The position numbers and the translations under genes are program-made. From Brevibacterium casei CIP 102111 (GTDB lineage: Bacteria > Actinomycetota > Actinomycetes > Actinomycetales > Brevibacteriaceae): a DNA stretch of 64,000 bases. Numbering within the stretch: position 1 is the stretch's first letter; every line of letters starts with the position of its first letter. A model generated the notes under the pieces. The model saw only the letters and a list, made by a program, of their open reading frames with translations. It was not told where the DNA came from and did not search any database. The DNA lies in the NCBI RefSeq assembly GCF_900169275.1, contig NZ_FXZC01000001.1:186001-250000 (forward strand), in the 5' to 3' direction. Below are positions 18,272 through 26,150 of the stretch, one piece after another.

Positions 18272-19582
18272 TCAGGGCGCGACCGGTTCCGTGGCGGCCT
18301 GTTCGCCGTCGACGGCCCGCCGCCGGCGGCGACTGAGAACCGTGAGGGTGGCGAGGACAAGGGCCGAGGCCAGTGCCGCCCCTCCGAAGAGGAGGAAGCT
18401 CATCGACGGGTCGACCCCGTTGATTCCGAGGAGGATGCCCGAGACCTGCGGAGCGAGCACCGCACCGATGCGCCCGACGCCGAGTGCCCAGCCCAGGGCT
18501 GTGCCGCGCAGGTGTGCCGGGTAGTGCGAGGCGATGGCGCCGACGATGAGCGACTGCGTGCCGTGGGTGCCGATGCCCGCGAGGACGAGGGCGACGTAGA
18601 TCGCGAGCGTCGCGGTCGTCCCGCTCATGAGCGCGACGAGGGCGATGCCGGCGACCGCCGCGGCGACCGTCGCCGTCGGCAGGATTCCGAACCGGTCGCC
18701 CGCCCATGCCGTGAGCACCGAGCCGACGACCGCGCCGAGGTTGAGGGCGATCGTGAAGGCCAGGGCGGGTCCGAGATCGGCGCCGGAGTCGCGCATGATC
18801 TTCGGCAGCTGCGTGCCGAGGCCGTACCACGCGAAGAGGGTGAAGAGGGTCGTGAGTGCGAAGAGGATCGAGAAGCTCAGCCACGGCGTGGACAGGATCG
18901 TGGAGAAGCCGGTCCGCGGCGCTGCGCGGTCTCCGGCCTCAACGTCCGCCTGCCCCGGGTCGCTGCCGGACGCGGCACGGGGCGCACCCGTCTCCGGCAG
19001 CACCTTCCAGGCGACGGCGAGAAGGATGAAGGAGACCGCGGTGATCCAGAACATCGCCGGCCACCCGAAGGCGGGGATGAGCCAGAGTCCGGTGAGCGCG
19101 GCGATCGTTCCGCCGATCGGCACCCCGGACATCATCAGGGTCGCCATCGAGCCGCGCCAGCGTGGGGGAACGAGCTCGGCGGTGAGCGCGTTCGCCGAGG
19201 GCACGAGTCCGCCGAGGCCGAGGCCGGCGATGAGGCGCAGCGCCCCGAAGACGCCGGGGTTCGGTGCCAGGGCGCAGGCGACCGTGGCCACGCCGAAGAC
19301 GATGACGCAGAGCAGGATGGTCCGGCGGCGCCCGATCGCATCGGCGAGACGGCCGGCGACGACGGCGCCGATCATCATCCCGAGGAACGCGAGCGAGCCG
19401 AGGGTGCCCGCCGAGGCGGGGGTGAGTCCCCAGTCGGTGGTCTCGATGAGGGAGTTCTGGACGGCACCGTAGACGATGAGGTCGTAGCCGTCCATGACGA
19501 TGAGCAGCCAGCAGATGACGACTGCCGCCCAGCGGCGCGCTTCGCTGCGCGCCGGGGCCTGTGAGGAGGTGGTCTCGGTCAT
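18272..19582 (-). CDS. MFS transporter, aromatic acid:H+ symporter (AAHS) type
   Basis: The 436-residue, 12-TM protein has the AAHS signature MDGYDLIVYG in TM1 and GRLADAIGRRR in the TM2-TM3 loop. AAHS carriers import benzoates and related acids. It diverges from the iclR gene that precedes the gentisate operon, so import of gentisate, 3-hydroxybenzoate or a similar acid is likely (inference). The chosen ATG at 19582 is where the family sequence begins. Confidence 0.9.
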   Translation of the reverse strand: MTETTSSQAPARSEARRWAAVVICWLLIVMDGYDLIVYGAVQNSLIETTDWGLTPASAGTLGSLAFLGMMIGAVVAGRLADAIGRRRTILLCVIVFGVATVACALAPNPGVFGALRLIAGLGLGGLVPSANALTAELVPPRWRGSMATLMMSGVPIGGTIAALTGLWLIPAFGWPAMFWITAVSFILLAVAWKVLPETGAPRAASGSDPGQADVEAGDRAAPRTGFSTILSTPWLSFSILFALTTLFTLFAWYGLGTQLPKIMRDSGADLGPALAFTIALNLGAVVGSVLTAWAGDRFGILPTATVAAAVAGIALVALMSGTTATLAIYVALVLAGIGTHGTQSLIVGAIASHYPAHLRGTALGWALGVGRIGAVLAPQVSGILLGINGVDPSMSFLLFGGAALASALVLATLTVLSRRRRRAVDGEQAATEPVAP

Positions 19583-19623
19583 GGGGGACACCGTAGGGAG
19601 GGTGTGAAGCCGATCACGAGTAT

Positions 19624-19640
19624 ATTCTGCTCTGCGGAAT
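19624..19640. promoter_or_regulatory. Candidate IclR operator, transporter/iclR divergent region
   Basis: ATTCTG-N5-CGGAAT is an inverted repeat with one mismatch. The same motif, perfect, occurs in front of the gentisate operon at 20602-20618. It lies between the divergent transporter and iclR genes, where a pathway regulator would bind both promoters. Confidence 0.65.
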
Positions 19641-19666
19641 CCGGAGGACAGGCTACCGTGGGGGTC

Positions 19667-20470
19667 ATGCCGCAGCATTTCAGCATCGTCAAACGTCCTG
19701 ACCATGCCATCGAGTCCGTCGACAATGCCCTGCTGCTCATCGACCTCCTCCGCCGCCACCCGCAGGAGGGCGTGCGCGTCCAGGACGTCGCCGCGTACCT
19801 CGGGGTGGCGCCTTCGAGTGCGCACCGCCTGCTCTCAACGCTGCTCTACCGGGGATTCGTCACCCGCGGGCCCGCCAGGCAGTACCGGCCCGGACCCGCC
19901 CTCGGCGTCGCGGAGACCCAGGGCACACAGTCGGTGCCCGGCCCGGTCCTCGAGATCCTCGCCCAGCTCAGCGCCGACACCGGAGAGACCGTCTCCCTCC
20001 TGCGCCGTCGCGGAGTGAGCGTCGTCTTCCTCACGACCGTCGAATCCCGCCAGCGTCTGCGGGTGGGGGAGCGCACCGGCACCGTCCTCCCGGCGCGGCT
20101 GACCTCAGGGGGCAAAGCTCTGCTCGCCGCTCTCGACGACGTGTCGATCCGCGCCCTCTATGCCGGCGGGCGCTCGCCCGGTGAGCGCCTCGCCGGCAGC
20201 GACCTCGAGCGCCTCCTGGCCGAGATGGACGAGGTGCGAGCTCAGGGCTTCGCGCTCAATCTGCGGCAGACGGAGTCCGACATCAGCGCTGTCGGCATCG
20301 CGGTTCCGCACAGCAGCGGACTGCCTCCGCGCGACGCTGTGGCTCTGAGCGCGCCGGCGGTGCGCACGACGGCGCTGACCTCGGAGCGCTCGATCGACCT
20401 CGTGCGGCGCGCCTGCGCGGACCTCGCCGGACTCGAGCTCGTGCCGGAGAGCCCACCCCCGGCCGACTGA
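19667..20470 (+). CDS. IclR-family regulator of the gentisate genes
   Basis: The 267-residue product has an N-terminal winged helix (VDNALLLIDLLRRH, VQDVAAYLGVAPSSAHRLLSTL) and an IclR effector domain. IclR proteins often control aromatic degradation. The ATG at 19667 follows TACCGT (19654-19659) by seven bases, consistent with a leaderless transcript. It stands between the aromatic acid transporter and the gentisate operon; the shared inverted repeats suggest that it controls both. Confidence 0.9.
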   Translation: MPQHFSIVKRPDHAIESVDNALLLIDLLRRHPQEGVRVQDVAAYLGVAPSSAHRLLSTLLYRGFVTRGPARQYRPGPALGVAETQGTQSVPGPVLEILAQLSADTGETVSLLRRRGVSVVFLTTVESRQRLRVGERTGTVLPARLTSGGKALLAALDDVSIRALYAGGRSPGERLAGSDLERLLAEMDEVRAQGFALNLRQTESDISAVGIAVPHSSGLPPRDAVALSAPAVRTTALTSERSIDLVRRACADLAGLELVPESPPPAD

Positions 20471-20601
20471 GCCGCCCGCGCCGTGCCCGCCCCCACCTCG
20501 GCGGAGCGATCGTTCCTGGTCACCATGGACAGCTTCCGACGCCGTCAACCTGTCCGGAACGACCAGCGATCGGCGAGGGCGCGTGCCTGCGCCATCGACC
20601 G

Positions 20602-20618
20602 ATTCCGTCCAGCGGAAT
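20602..20618. promoter_or_regulatory. Candidate IclR operator upstream of the gentisate operon
   Basis: ATTCCG-N5-CGGAAT is a perfect 17-bp inverted repeat 71 bases upstream of the dioxygenase start. It matches the site at 19624-19640 in arm sequence and spacing. Confidence 0.7.
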
Positions 20619-20689
20619 TCATGCTGTGACCTCGCCCACCGAGGAGTAGCCTCGGCGCAGATTCAACGCACTGGTCCGAGGAGGCCCCG

Positions 20690-21793
20690 ATGACGCGCCC
20701 TGCACCGACGATGGTGAACCCCGACCCGACTCCCGAGGAGGAGCGAGAGCTCGAGGCGATGTATACGACCATGGCGGAGGAGAACATGATCCCGCTGTGG
20801 ACCCAGCTCGACGAGCTCATGCCACAGGTCCCCGCCTCGGCGGCGGTCGCCCACCAGTGGCAGTGGTCGACCCTGCTCCCCCTGGCCGAACGTGCCGGCG
20901 ACCTCGTGCCCGTCGGTCGCGGCGGGGAACGGCGGGCGATCGCCCTGGCCAACCCCGGCCTCGGCGGGGCGCCGTTCGCGACCCCGACGCTGTGGGCGGC
21001 GATCCAATACCTCGGCGGGCATGAGGTCGCTCCCGAGCACCGGCACTCGCAGAACGCCTTCCGCTTCGTCGTCGAAGGCGAGGGCGTGTGGACGGTCGTC
21101 AACGGCGATCCGGTCCGGATGTCGCGCGGGGACTTCCTGCTCACCCCGGGCTGGAACTTCCACGGTCACCACAATGAGACCGACCAGCCGATGGCGTGGA
21201 TCGACGGCCTCGACATCCCCTTCGTCCACTACGCCGACACCTCGTTCTTCGAGTTCGGCATCGACCGCGTCACCGACGAGTCGACCCCGGACATCTCCCG
21301 CTCGGAGAGGCTCTGGGGGCACCCCGGGCTCCGTCCGCTCTCGGGCCTGTCGAACACCGTGAGCTCCCCGATCGGGGCCTACCGCTGGGAGCACACGGAC
21401 CGCGCCCTCACCGAGCAGCTGCGCCTCGAGGACGAAGGCTTCCCCGCCACCGTCGGTCAGGGGCATGCGGCGATCCGCTACGTCAACCCGACCACCGGCG
21501 GAGACGTCATGCCGACGATCCGCGCCGAATTCCATCGTCTTCGCGCAGGCACGACGACACCGGTGACCAGGCGCGTCGGCTCCGAGGTCATGCAGGTCTT
21601 CGAAGGCTCCGGGCGCATCCTCGTCGACGACCGCGTCTTCGACGTCGTCACAGGCGATCTCGTCGTCATGCCCTCGTGGTCGGCGGTGAGCATCGAGACC
21701 GAGACCGGCCTCGACCTCTTCGCATTCAACGACCGCCCGATCATCGAAACCCTGAATTTCGCCCGCACCCACGTCGAAGGAGAACAGCAGTGA
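20690..21793 (+). CDS. Gentisate 1,2-dioxygenase
   Basis: This 367-residue double-cupin Fe(II) enzyme opens the gentisate ring to maleylpyruvate. The N-terminal cupin shows the metal-binding run EHRHSQNAFRFVVEGEG, and the next strand PGWNFHGHHNE supplies another histidine; the C-terminal cupin is degenerate, as is usual. Length fits the family (about 345-370). The ATG at 20690 has a GAGGAGG site eight bases upstream. The stop overlaps the next gene (GTGA), so it heads a three-gene catabolic operon. Confidence 0.95.
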   Translation: MTRPAPTMVNPDPTPEEERELEAMYTTMAEENMIPLWTQLDELMPQVPASAAVAHQWQWSTLLPLAERAGDLVPVGRGGERRAIALANPGLGGAPFATPTLWAAIQYLGGHEVAPEHRHSQNAFRFVVEGEGVWTVVNGDPVRMSRGDFLLTPGWNFHGHHNETDQPMAWIDGLDIPFVHYADTSFFEFGIDRVTDESTPDISRSERLWGHPGLRPLSGLSNTVSSPIGAYRWEHTDRALTEQLRLEDEGFPATVGQGHAAIRYVNPTTGGDVMPTIRAEFHRLRAGTTTPVTRRVGSEVMQVFEGSGRILVDDRVFDVVTGDLVVMPSWSAVSIETETGLDLFAFNDRPIIETLNFARTHVEGEQQ

Positions 21794-22626
21794 GACTTGC
21801 CACCATCGCCACCCCGTCCGGATCCCGTGCCGCAGTGGAGGACGGCGACGACTACGTCGTCGTCGAGGACTTCTCCGACGTCGGGGCCCTGCTCGCCGAC
21901 GAGTACTGGCAGCGCACCGTCGCCGAGGCGATCGCCTCCCCGTCGGCGACCGTGCCCGTGAGCGAGGCCGAGGAGCTCCAGCTCATCACCCGCCCCGGCA
22001 AGATCGTGTGCGTGGGGCTCAACTACCGCAGCCACATCCTCGAGATGGGCCGTGACCTGCCCGCGTACCCGACCCTCTTCGCGAAGTTCGCCGAGACGCT
22101 GACCGGCCCGCACGACGACGTGCCGTTCGCGCCCGAGGATCCGGAGCTCGACTGGGAGGGTGAACTCGTCGTCGTCATCGGCAGGCAGGTCCGCCGGGCC
22201 GATGAGGCCGAAGCCGCCGAGGCGATCGCCGGGTACACGATCGCCAACGACATCTCGATGCGCGGCTGGCAGTTCCGGACGAAGGAATGGCTTCAGGGCA
22301 AGATGTGGGAGGACTCGACCCCGCTCGGACCCGTACTCGCGACCGGTGATGACTTCGACCCCGCCGAGGCGGTGCTCACCACCACGGTCAACGGCGAGGT
22401 GATGCAGCAGCATGCCATCGTCGACCTCCTCTTCACCCCGGCCCACCTCGTCTCCTACATCTCGACGATGATCACCCTCGACCCCGGAGACATCATCCTC
22501 ACCGGCACCCCCGGCGGCGTCGGCCGTGCCCGCGACCCGCAGGTCTACCTGCAGCCGGGCGACGAGGTGAGCGTGTCGATCGACGGGATCGGGACGATCT
22601 CCAACCGCATCGTCGACGCCGGGTAA
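21790..22626 (+). CDS. Fumarylpyruvate hydrolase (FAH family)
   Basis: The 278-residue product belongs to the fumarylacetoacetate hydrolase family: KIVCVGLNYRSHILEMG, the metal-binding ELDWEGELVVVIGR and the closing ILTGTPGGVG are all present. In this operon it should split fumarylpyruvate to fumarate and pyruvate. It starts with a GTG that overlaps the dioxygenase stop by four bases. Confidence 0.93.
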   Translation: MRLATIATPSGSRAAVEDGDDYVVVEDFSDVGALLADEYWQRTVAEAIASPSATVPVSEAEELQLITRPGKIVCVGLNYRSHILEMGRDLPAYPTLFAKFAETLTGPHDDVPFAPEDPELDWEGELVVVIGRQVRRADEAEAAEAIAGYTIANDISMRGWQFRTKEWLQGKMWEDSTPLGPVLATGDDFDPAEAVLTTTVNGEVMQQHAIVDLLFTPAHLVSYISTMITLDPGDIILTGTPGGVGRARDPQVYLQPGDEVSVSIDGIGTISNRIVDAG

Positions 22627-22629
22627 GCC

Positions 22630-23397
22630 ATGGTCGCCCGGCACGATCTCACCACCGACCCCGCACTCCTGGCCGAACTGCTCACGGTGCGGCGGGGGAC
22701 GGCGTTCTTCGCCCGCAAGCTCGGTGAGCTCTCCGACGCCGAGTTCGACGAACCGAGTCTTCTGCCCGGCTGGTCCAGGCGCCACCTCATCGCCCACGTC
22801 GGGTACAACGCTCGGGCGCTCACCCGCCTCGTGCAGTGGGCGAACACCGGCGTCGAGACGCCGATGTACGAGTCGCCTACGGCCCGTGACGCCGAGATCG
22901 ACTTCGGGTCGACCCTGCCGGTGCGCGCCCTGCGCCACCTCATCGAGCACGCGGCGATCAGCCTCGACGTCGAATGGCGCGACAGCCCCGACGAGGCGTG
23001 GGAGGCGATCGTGCGCACCGCGCAGGGCCGGGAGGTGCCCGCCCGGGAGACCGTGTGGATGCGCACCCGCGAGGTGTGGCTCCACGCGATCGATCTGGAC
23101 AACGGGGCACGGATGAGCGACATCCCCGCACCCGTCCTCACCCGGTTGCTCTCCGACATCACCGGGGCGTGGCGGGCGCGGGGAACCGATGCGGGGATCG
23201 TCGTCGCCGTCGAGGGGACGGACGACCGCCTCGGCGGGGCCGGCGTTGCGGACGGGGACCCGGCGGACGCGGGTGACCGGGACGGAACGGTCGTCAGCGG
23301 ATCGCTGCCCGACCTGGTCCGCTGGGCCTCGGGCCGGGGCGATGCAGGCGTGCGGACCTCGACGGGTGAGCCGGTGACCGCGCCGAGGTGGATCTAG
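22630..23397 (+). CDS. Mycothiol-dependent maleylpyruvate isomerase
   Basis: This 255-residue DinB-like four-helix protein has the MDMPI fold markers LPGWSRRHLIAHVGYNARA, EHAAISLDVEW and MRTREVWLHAIDLD, whose His residues bind zinc. It isomerises maleylpyruvate to fumarylpyruvate using mycothiol, a thiol restricted to actinobacteria. It starts three bases after the hydrolase stop. With the two genes upstream it completes the route from gentisate to central metabolism. Confidence 0.93.
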   Translation: MVARHDLTTDPALLAELLTVRRGTAFFARKLGELSDAEFDEPSLLPGWSRRHLIAHVGYNARALTRLVQWANTGVETPMYESPTARDAEIDFGSTLPVRALRHLIEHAAISLDVEWRDSPDEAWEAIVRTAQGREVPARETVWMRTREVWLHAIDLDNGARMSDIPAPVLTRLLSDITGAWRARGTDAGIVVAVEGTDDRLGGAGVADGDPADAGDRDGTVVSGSLPDLVRWASGRGDAGVRTSTGEPVTAPRWI

Positions 23398-23412
23398 CCG
23401 ACCCGGGGCACT

Positions 23413-23450
23413 CCCGGAGCCGAGCGGTCCCGGGACTGCTCGGCTCCGGG
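23413..23450. terminator. Bidirectional terminator between the gentisate operon and purB
   Basis: CCCGGAGCCGAGC (23413-23425) and GCTCGGCTCCGGG (23438-23450) form a perfect 13-bp stem around a 12-base loop, between convergent genes. Confidence 0.8.
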
Positions 23451-23470
23451 ACCGCTCATGGTCGAAGGGC

Positions 23471-24904
23471 TCAGCCCTTCGCGGCTGCGTTCCAGGCGGC
23501 GACCTCGTCGCGGGCGAGCTGCTCGGCCAGCCCGATGTAGCTCGCCGGGGTGAGGGCCCTCAGGCGCCGGGTCTCCTCCTCAGGCAGGCCGAGGCCCGCG
23601 ACGAACTCCTGAAGGTCGGCCTGGTGGATGCGCTTGCCGCGGGTGAGCTCCTTGAGCTTCTCGTACGGGTTCTCCATCCCGGCCACGCCCTGCAGGCCGG
23701 CCGCGCGCATGACCGACTGGATCGCCTCGCCGAGGACCTCCCAGTTCCCATCGAGGTCGGCGGCTAGGGCGTCCTCGTTGATCGCGAGCTGCCCGAGTCC
23801 CTTGACGAGGTTGCCCAGCGCGAGCACCGAATGCCCGTAGGCGACGCCGATGTTGCGCTGGGACGTCGAATCGGTGAGGTCCCGCTGCATCCGGGAGGTC
23901 ACCAGCGTCGAGGCGAGCGAATCGAGAAGGGCGGAGGAGAGCTCGAGGTTCGCCTCGGCGTTCTCGAAGCGGATCGGGTTGACCTTGTGGGGCATCGTCG
24001 ATGATCCCGTGGCGCCCGCGACGGGGATCTGCTTGAAGTAGTTCATCGAGATGTACGTCCACATGTCGGTCGCAAGGTTGTGGGCGATCCGATTGAACCG
24101 GGAGATGTCGGCGAAGAGCTCGGCATCCCAGTCGTGCGACTCGATCTGCGTGGTCAGCGGGTTGAACGTCAGGCCCAGGCTGCCCTCGACGAAGGTGCGG
24201 GCGATCTGCGGCCAGTCCGCGCCGGGCACCGCGGCCATGTGCGCGGAGTACGTGCCGGTCGCACCGTTGATCTTGCCGAGGAATTCGGTCGCGGCGATCC
24301 GCTCGTACTGGCGGCGCAGGCGGTGGACGAAGACCGCGAGCTCCTTGCCCATCGTCGTCGGCGTCGCCGGCTGCCCGTGGGTGTGGGCGAGCATGGGGAC
24401 GCCGCCGAGGTCGGCGGCGGTGTCGGCGAGGGCGTCGATGAGGGCCTTCGCCCGCGGCAGCCACACCTGTTCGGTGGCCTCCTTGATGCCGAGCGCCCAC
24501 GAGAGGTTGTTGATGTCCTCGGACGTGCAGCAGAAGTGGACGAGCTCGCTGAGGTCGTCGGCGCCGATCTCGACTAGTGCGTCCTTGATTGTGTATTCGA
24601 CGGCCTTGACGTCGTGGACCGTGACCGCTTCGTGAGCGGCGAGCGTCGCAATCGTCTCAGCGTCGAAGCCCGCGGCGAACTTCCGCAGCGCCGTGACCTC
24701 TGACTCGGTGAGAGTGCGGACGCCCGGGATCACCGAGTTCCGCGCGAGGTGGATGAACCATTCGACCTCGACGCGGATGCGGTTGCGGTTGAGCGCGGCC
24801 TCCGAGAGGTGATCGACGAGGTCAGCGGTGTCCTTGCGGTAGCGACCGTCGAGCGGTCCGAGGGCGATGGCGGGTGAGACTTCAGCAAGTGAAACGGTCG
24901 GCAT
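23471..24904 (-). CDS. purB: Adenylosuccinate lyase
   Basis: This 477-residue member of the fumarase/aspartase superfamily carries the signature SSTMPHKVNPIRFENAEANL and the substrate motif TSEDINNLSWAL. It makes AMP from adenylosuccinate and AICAR from SAICAR in purine synthesis. Length and sequence resemble the longer bacterial purB class. It stands alone on the minus strand; no other purine gene is in the window. Confidence 0.96.
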   Translation of the reverse strand: MPTVSLAEVSPAIALGPLDGRYRKDTADLVDHLSEAALNRNRIRVEVEWFIHLARNSVIPGVRTLTESEVTALRKFAAGFDAETIATLAAHEAVTVHDVKAVEYTIKDALVEIGADDLSELVHFCCTSEDINNLSWALGIKEATEQVWLPRAKALIDALADTAADLGGVPMLAHTHGQPATPTTMGKELAVFVHRLRRQYERIAATEFLGKINGATGTYSAHMAAVPGADWPQIARTFVEGSLGLTFNPLTTQIESHDWDAELFADISRFNRIAHNLATDMWTYISMNYFKQIPVAGATGSSTMPHKVNPIRFENAEANLELSSALLDSLASTLVTSRMQRDLTDSTSQRNIGVAYGHSVLALGNLVKGLGQLAINEDALAADLDGNWEVLGEAIQSVMRAAGLQGVAGMENPYEKLKELTRGKRIHQADLQEFVAGLGLPEEETRRLRALTPASYIGLAEQLARDEVAAWNAAAKG

Positions 24905-25031
24905 GCCCTCATTTTCTCACGACCCGCCGCCACAGGCGGACTCGCGCTCACTCGCCTGTGGACGGGCAGGGGACTCGCGTGTCAGGCGGCTGTGGACGCT
25001 CAGGCCGTGTCCACAGGCCGATTCGCCCCCC

Positions 25032-25060
25032 TTGGTCTCGGTCGGCCGGATTCCTAGCGT
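25032..25060 (+). promoter_or_regulatory. Promoter of the ESX-like trio
   Basis: TTGGTC (25032-25037), exactly 17 bases, and TAGCGT (25055-25060) precede the gene at 25087. Transcription would start near 25067, giving a leader of about 20 bases with an AGAGGAG ribosome-binding site. Confidence 0.6.
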
Positions 25061-25086
25061 GGGGGCGATGACGAGAGGAGACCGGG

Positions 25087-25332
25087 ATGATCACCGACGA
25101 ACTCGCCGCCAGCCGCGACGGCTGGCGGCAGCGGGCGAACGAGCTGCGGGTGCTCGCGAACGCGACCCGGCGGATCGACGGGTGGGACTCACCGGCGGGC
25201 CGTCTCCTCATCGAACGTCTCGGTTCGTGTGCGGAGGCGATCGGTCTCCTCGCCGATCGCGCCGACGACCTCTCCGAAGCGTACGATCTCCACCTCCAGG
25301 TCGTCTCCGTGGGCGGGAGGATCCAGCTGTGA
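25087..25332 (+). CDS. Small helical WXG100-like protein
   Basis: This 81-residue protein is predicted to be two helices joined by a turn with GWDSPAG in the middle, the place where ESAT-6 family proteins carry WxG. It lacks a signal peptide. Its stop overlaps the next start (GTGA). Proteins like this are substrates or partners of type VII secretion; no ESX machinery gene is in the window, so the assignment rests on fold-like pattern and neighbours. Confidence 0.6.
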   Translation: MITDELAASRDGWRQRANELRVLANATRRIDGWDSPAGRLLIERLGSCAEAIGLLADRADDLSEAYDLHLQVVSVGGRIQL

Positions 25333-26150
25333 ACGGCCACGGCGTGCTCGACTCCCGGTGGATCACCGTCGACCTCGGACGCATCCTCCGCCTGCCTGAC
25401 CGGCTGCGCCGCCTGTGGCCGAGCGATCTCCTGCCCCAGACCGACAGAGACCCTTCCGTCGGGCCGACCCCTTCAAGGCGGTGTGCGACCCGGCCGCCGG
25501 GGTCTGCCGTCCCGGACGGGGATGGCCACCCGCCGGAGCTCGGCGGGCACCCGCCGTCACGGGCCGCCGTCGCCCGGGCGGCCGCCTCGGCGGGGATCAC
25601 CCTGACCGCACCGTCGGCCGCAGTCCGCGAGGAACTCCCCGCCGAGGTCGTGCGCCCGCGAGACCTCGACGTCCTCTCGGCGTGGCTGGCAGGGTTCGCC
25701 GCCGAACTCGACCTCGCCCGCACCCGGATGGCGCTCGTCGTCGGTGCCGAGAACAGCGCCGTCCACCTCGAGATCGCCATCGCCGCCGACTCCTGCCTCG
25801 CGATGCTCGCCCTGCGCGGAGCAGACAACGCCGACTTCGCCGGGTACGAGTTCCTCCGCCGCCTCGAACCGGGTGAGGTGGCGTCCGTGTGCGAGGACCT
25901 CTCCGACCTCGTGGCCGGCGACTGCGTCCTCACCCTCACCTGCCTCGGAAGCAGTGCCGACGGGCAGCCTGCCCGCGCAGGGATGGAGTTCCTCCACCGA
26001 CAGGCGGGGAGATGGTCACGACCGCTCCTCGAGCGAGGGGAGAACGGGATGACGGTCGCGCGCACGGAGGAGATGCCCGATGGTGCGGTGCGGATGGTCG
26101 TCGCCTCGATGCTCACGCGTCTGCGCTTCGCCGAGGTGGGCTCCCCATGA
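25329..26150 (+). CDS. Hypothetical protein, possibly EspG-like, in the ESX-like trio
   Basis: The 273-residue product has no signal peptide or membrane segment. Residues 20-85 are Pro/Arg-rich and weakly conserved in look; the rest alternates strands and helices (LDLARTRMALVVGAEN, AADSCLAMLALRG, GDCVLTLTCLG). The opening ITVDLGRILRLPDRL and the length resemble ESX secretion-associated EspG chaperones, but I cannot confirm this. It starts with GTG over the preceding stop and ends in ATGA over the next start. Confidence 0.6.
   Translation: MNGHGVLDSRWITVDLGRILRLPDRLRRLWPSDLLPQTDRDPSVGPTPSRRCATRPPGSAVPDGDGHPPELGGHPPSRAAVARAAASAGITLTAPSAAVREELPAEVVRPRDLDVLSAWLAGFAAELDLARTRMALVVGAENSAVHLEIAIAADSCLAMLALRGADNADFAGYEFLRRLEPGEVASVCEDLSDLVAGDCVLTLTCLGSSADGQPARAGMEFLHRQAGRWSRPLLERGENGMTVARTEEMPDGAVRMVVASMLTRLRFAEVGSP

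Noticed and set aside
25069..25328. Leaderless start at 25069 extending the 25329 gene upstream
   Set aside because: The ATG follows TAGCGT by about seven bases, but the added residues are an Arg-rich shift of the small upstream gene, which has a proper ribosome-binding site and overlaps by GTGA.
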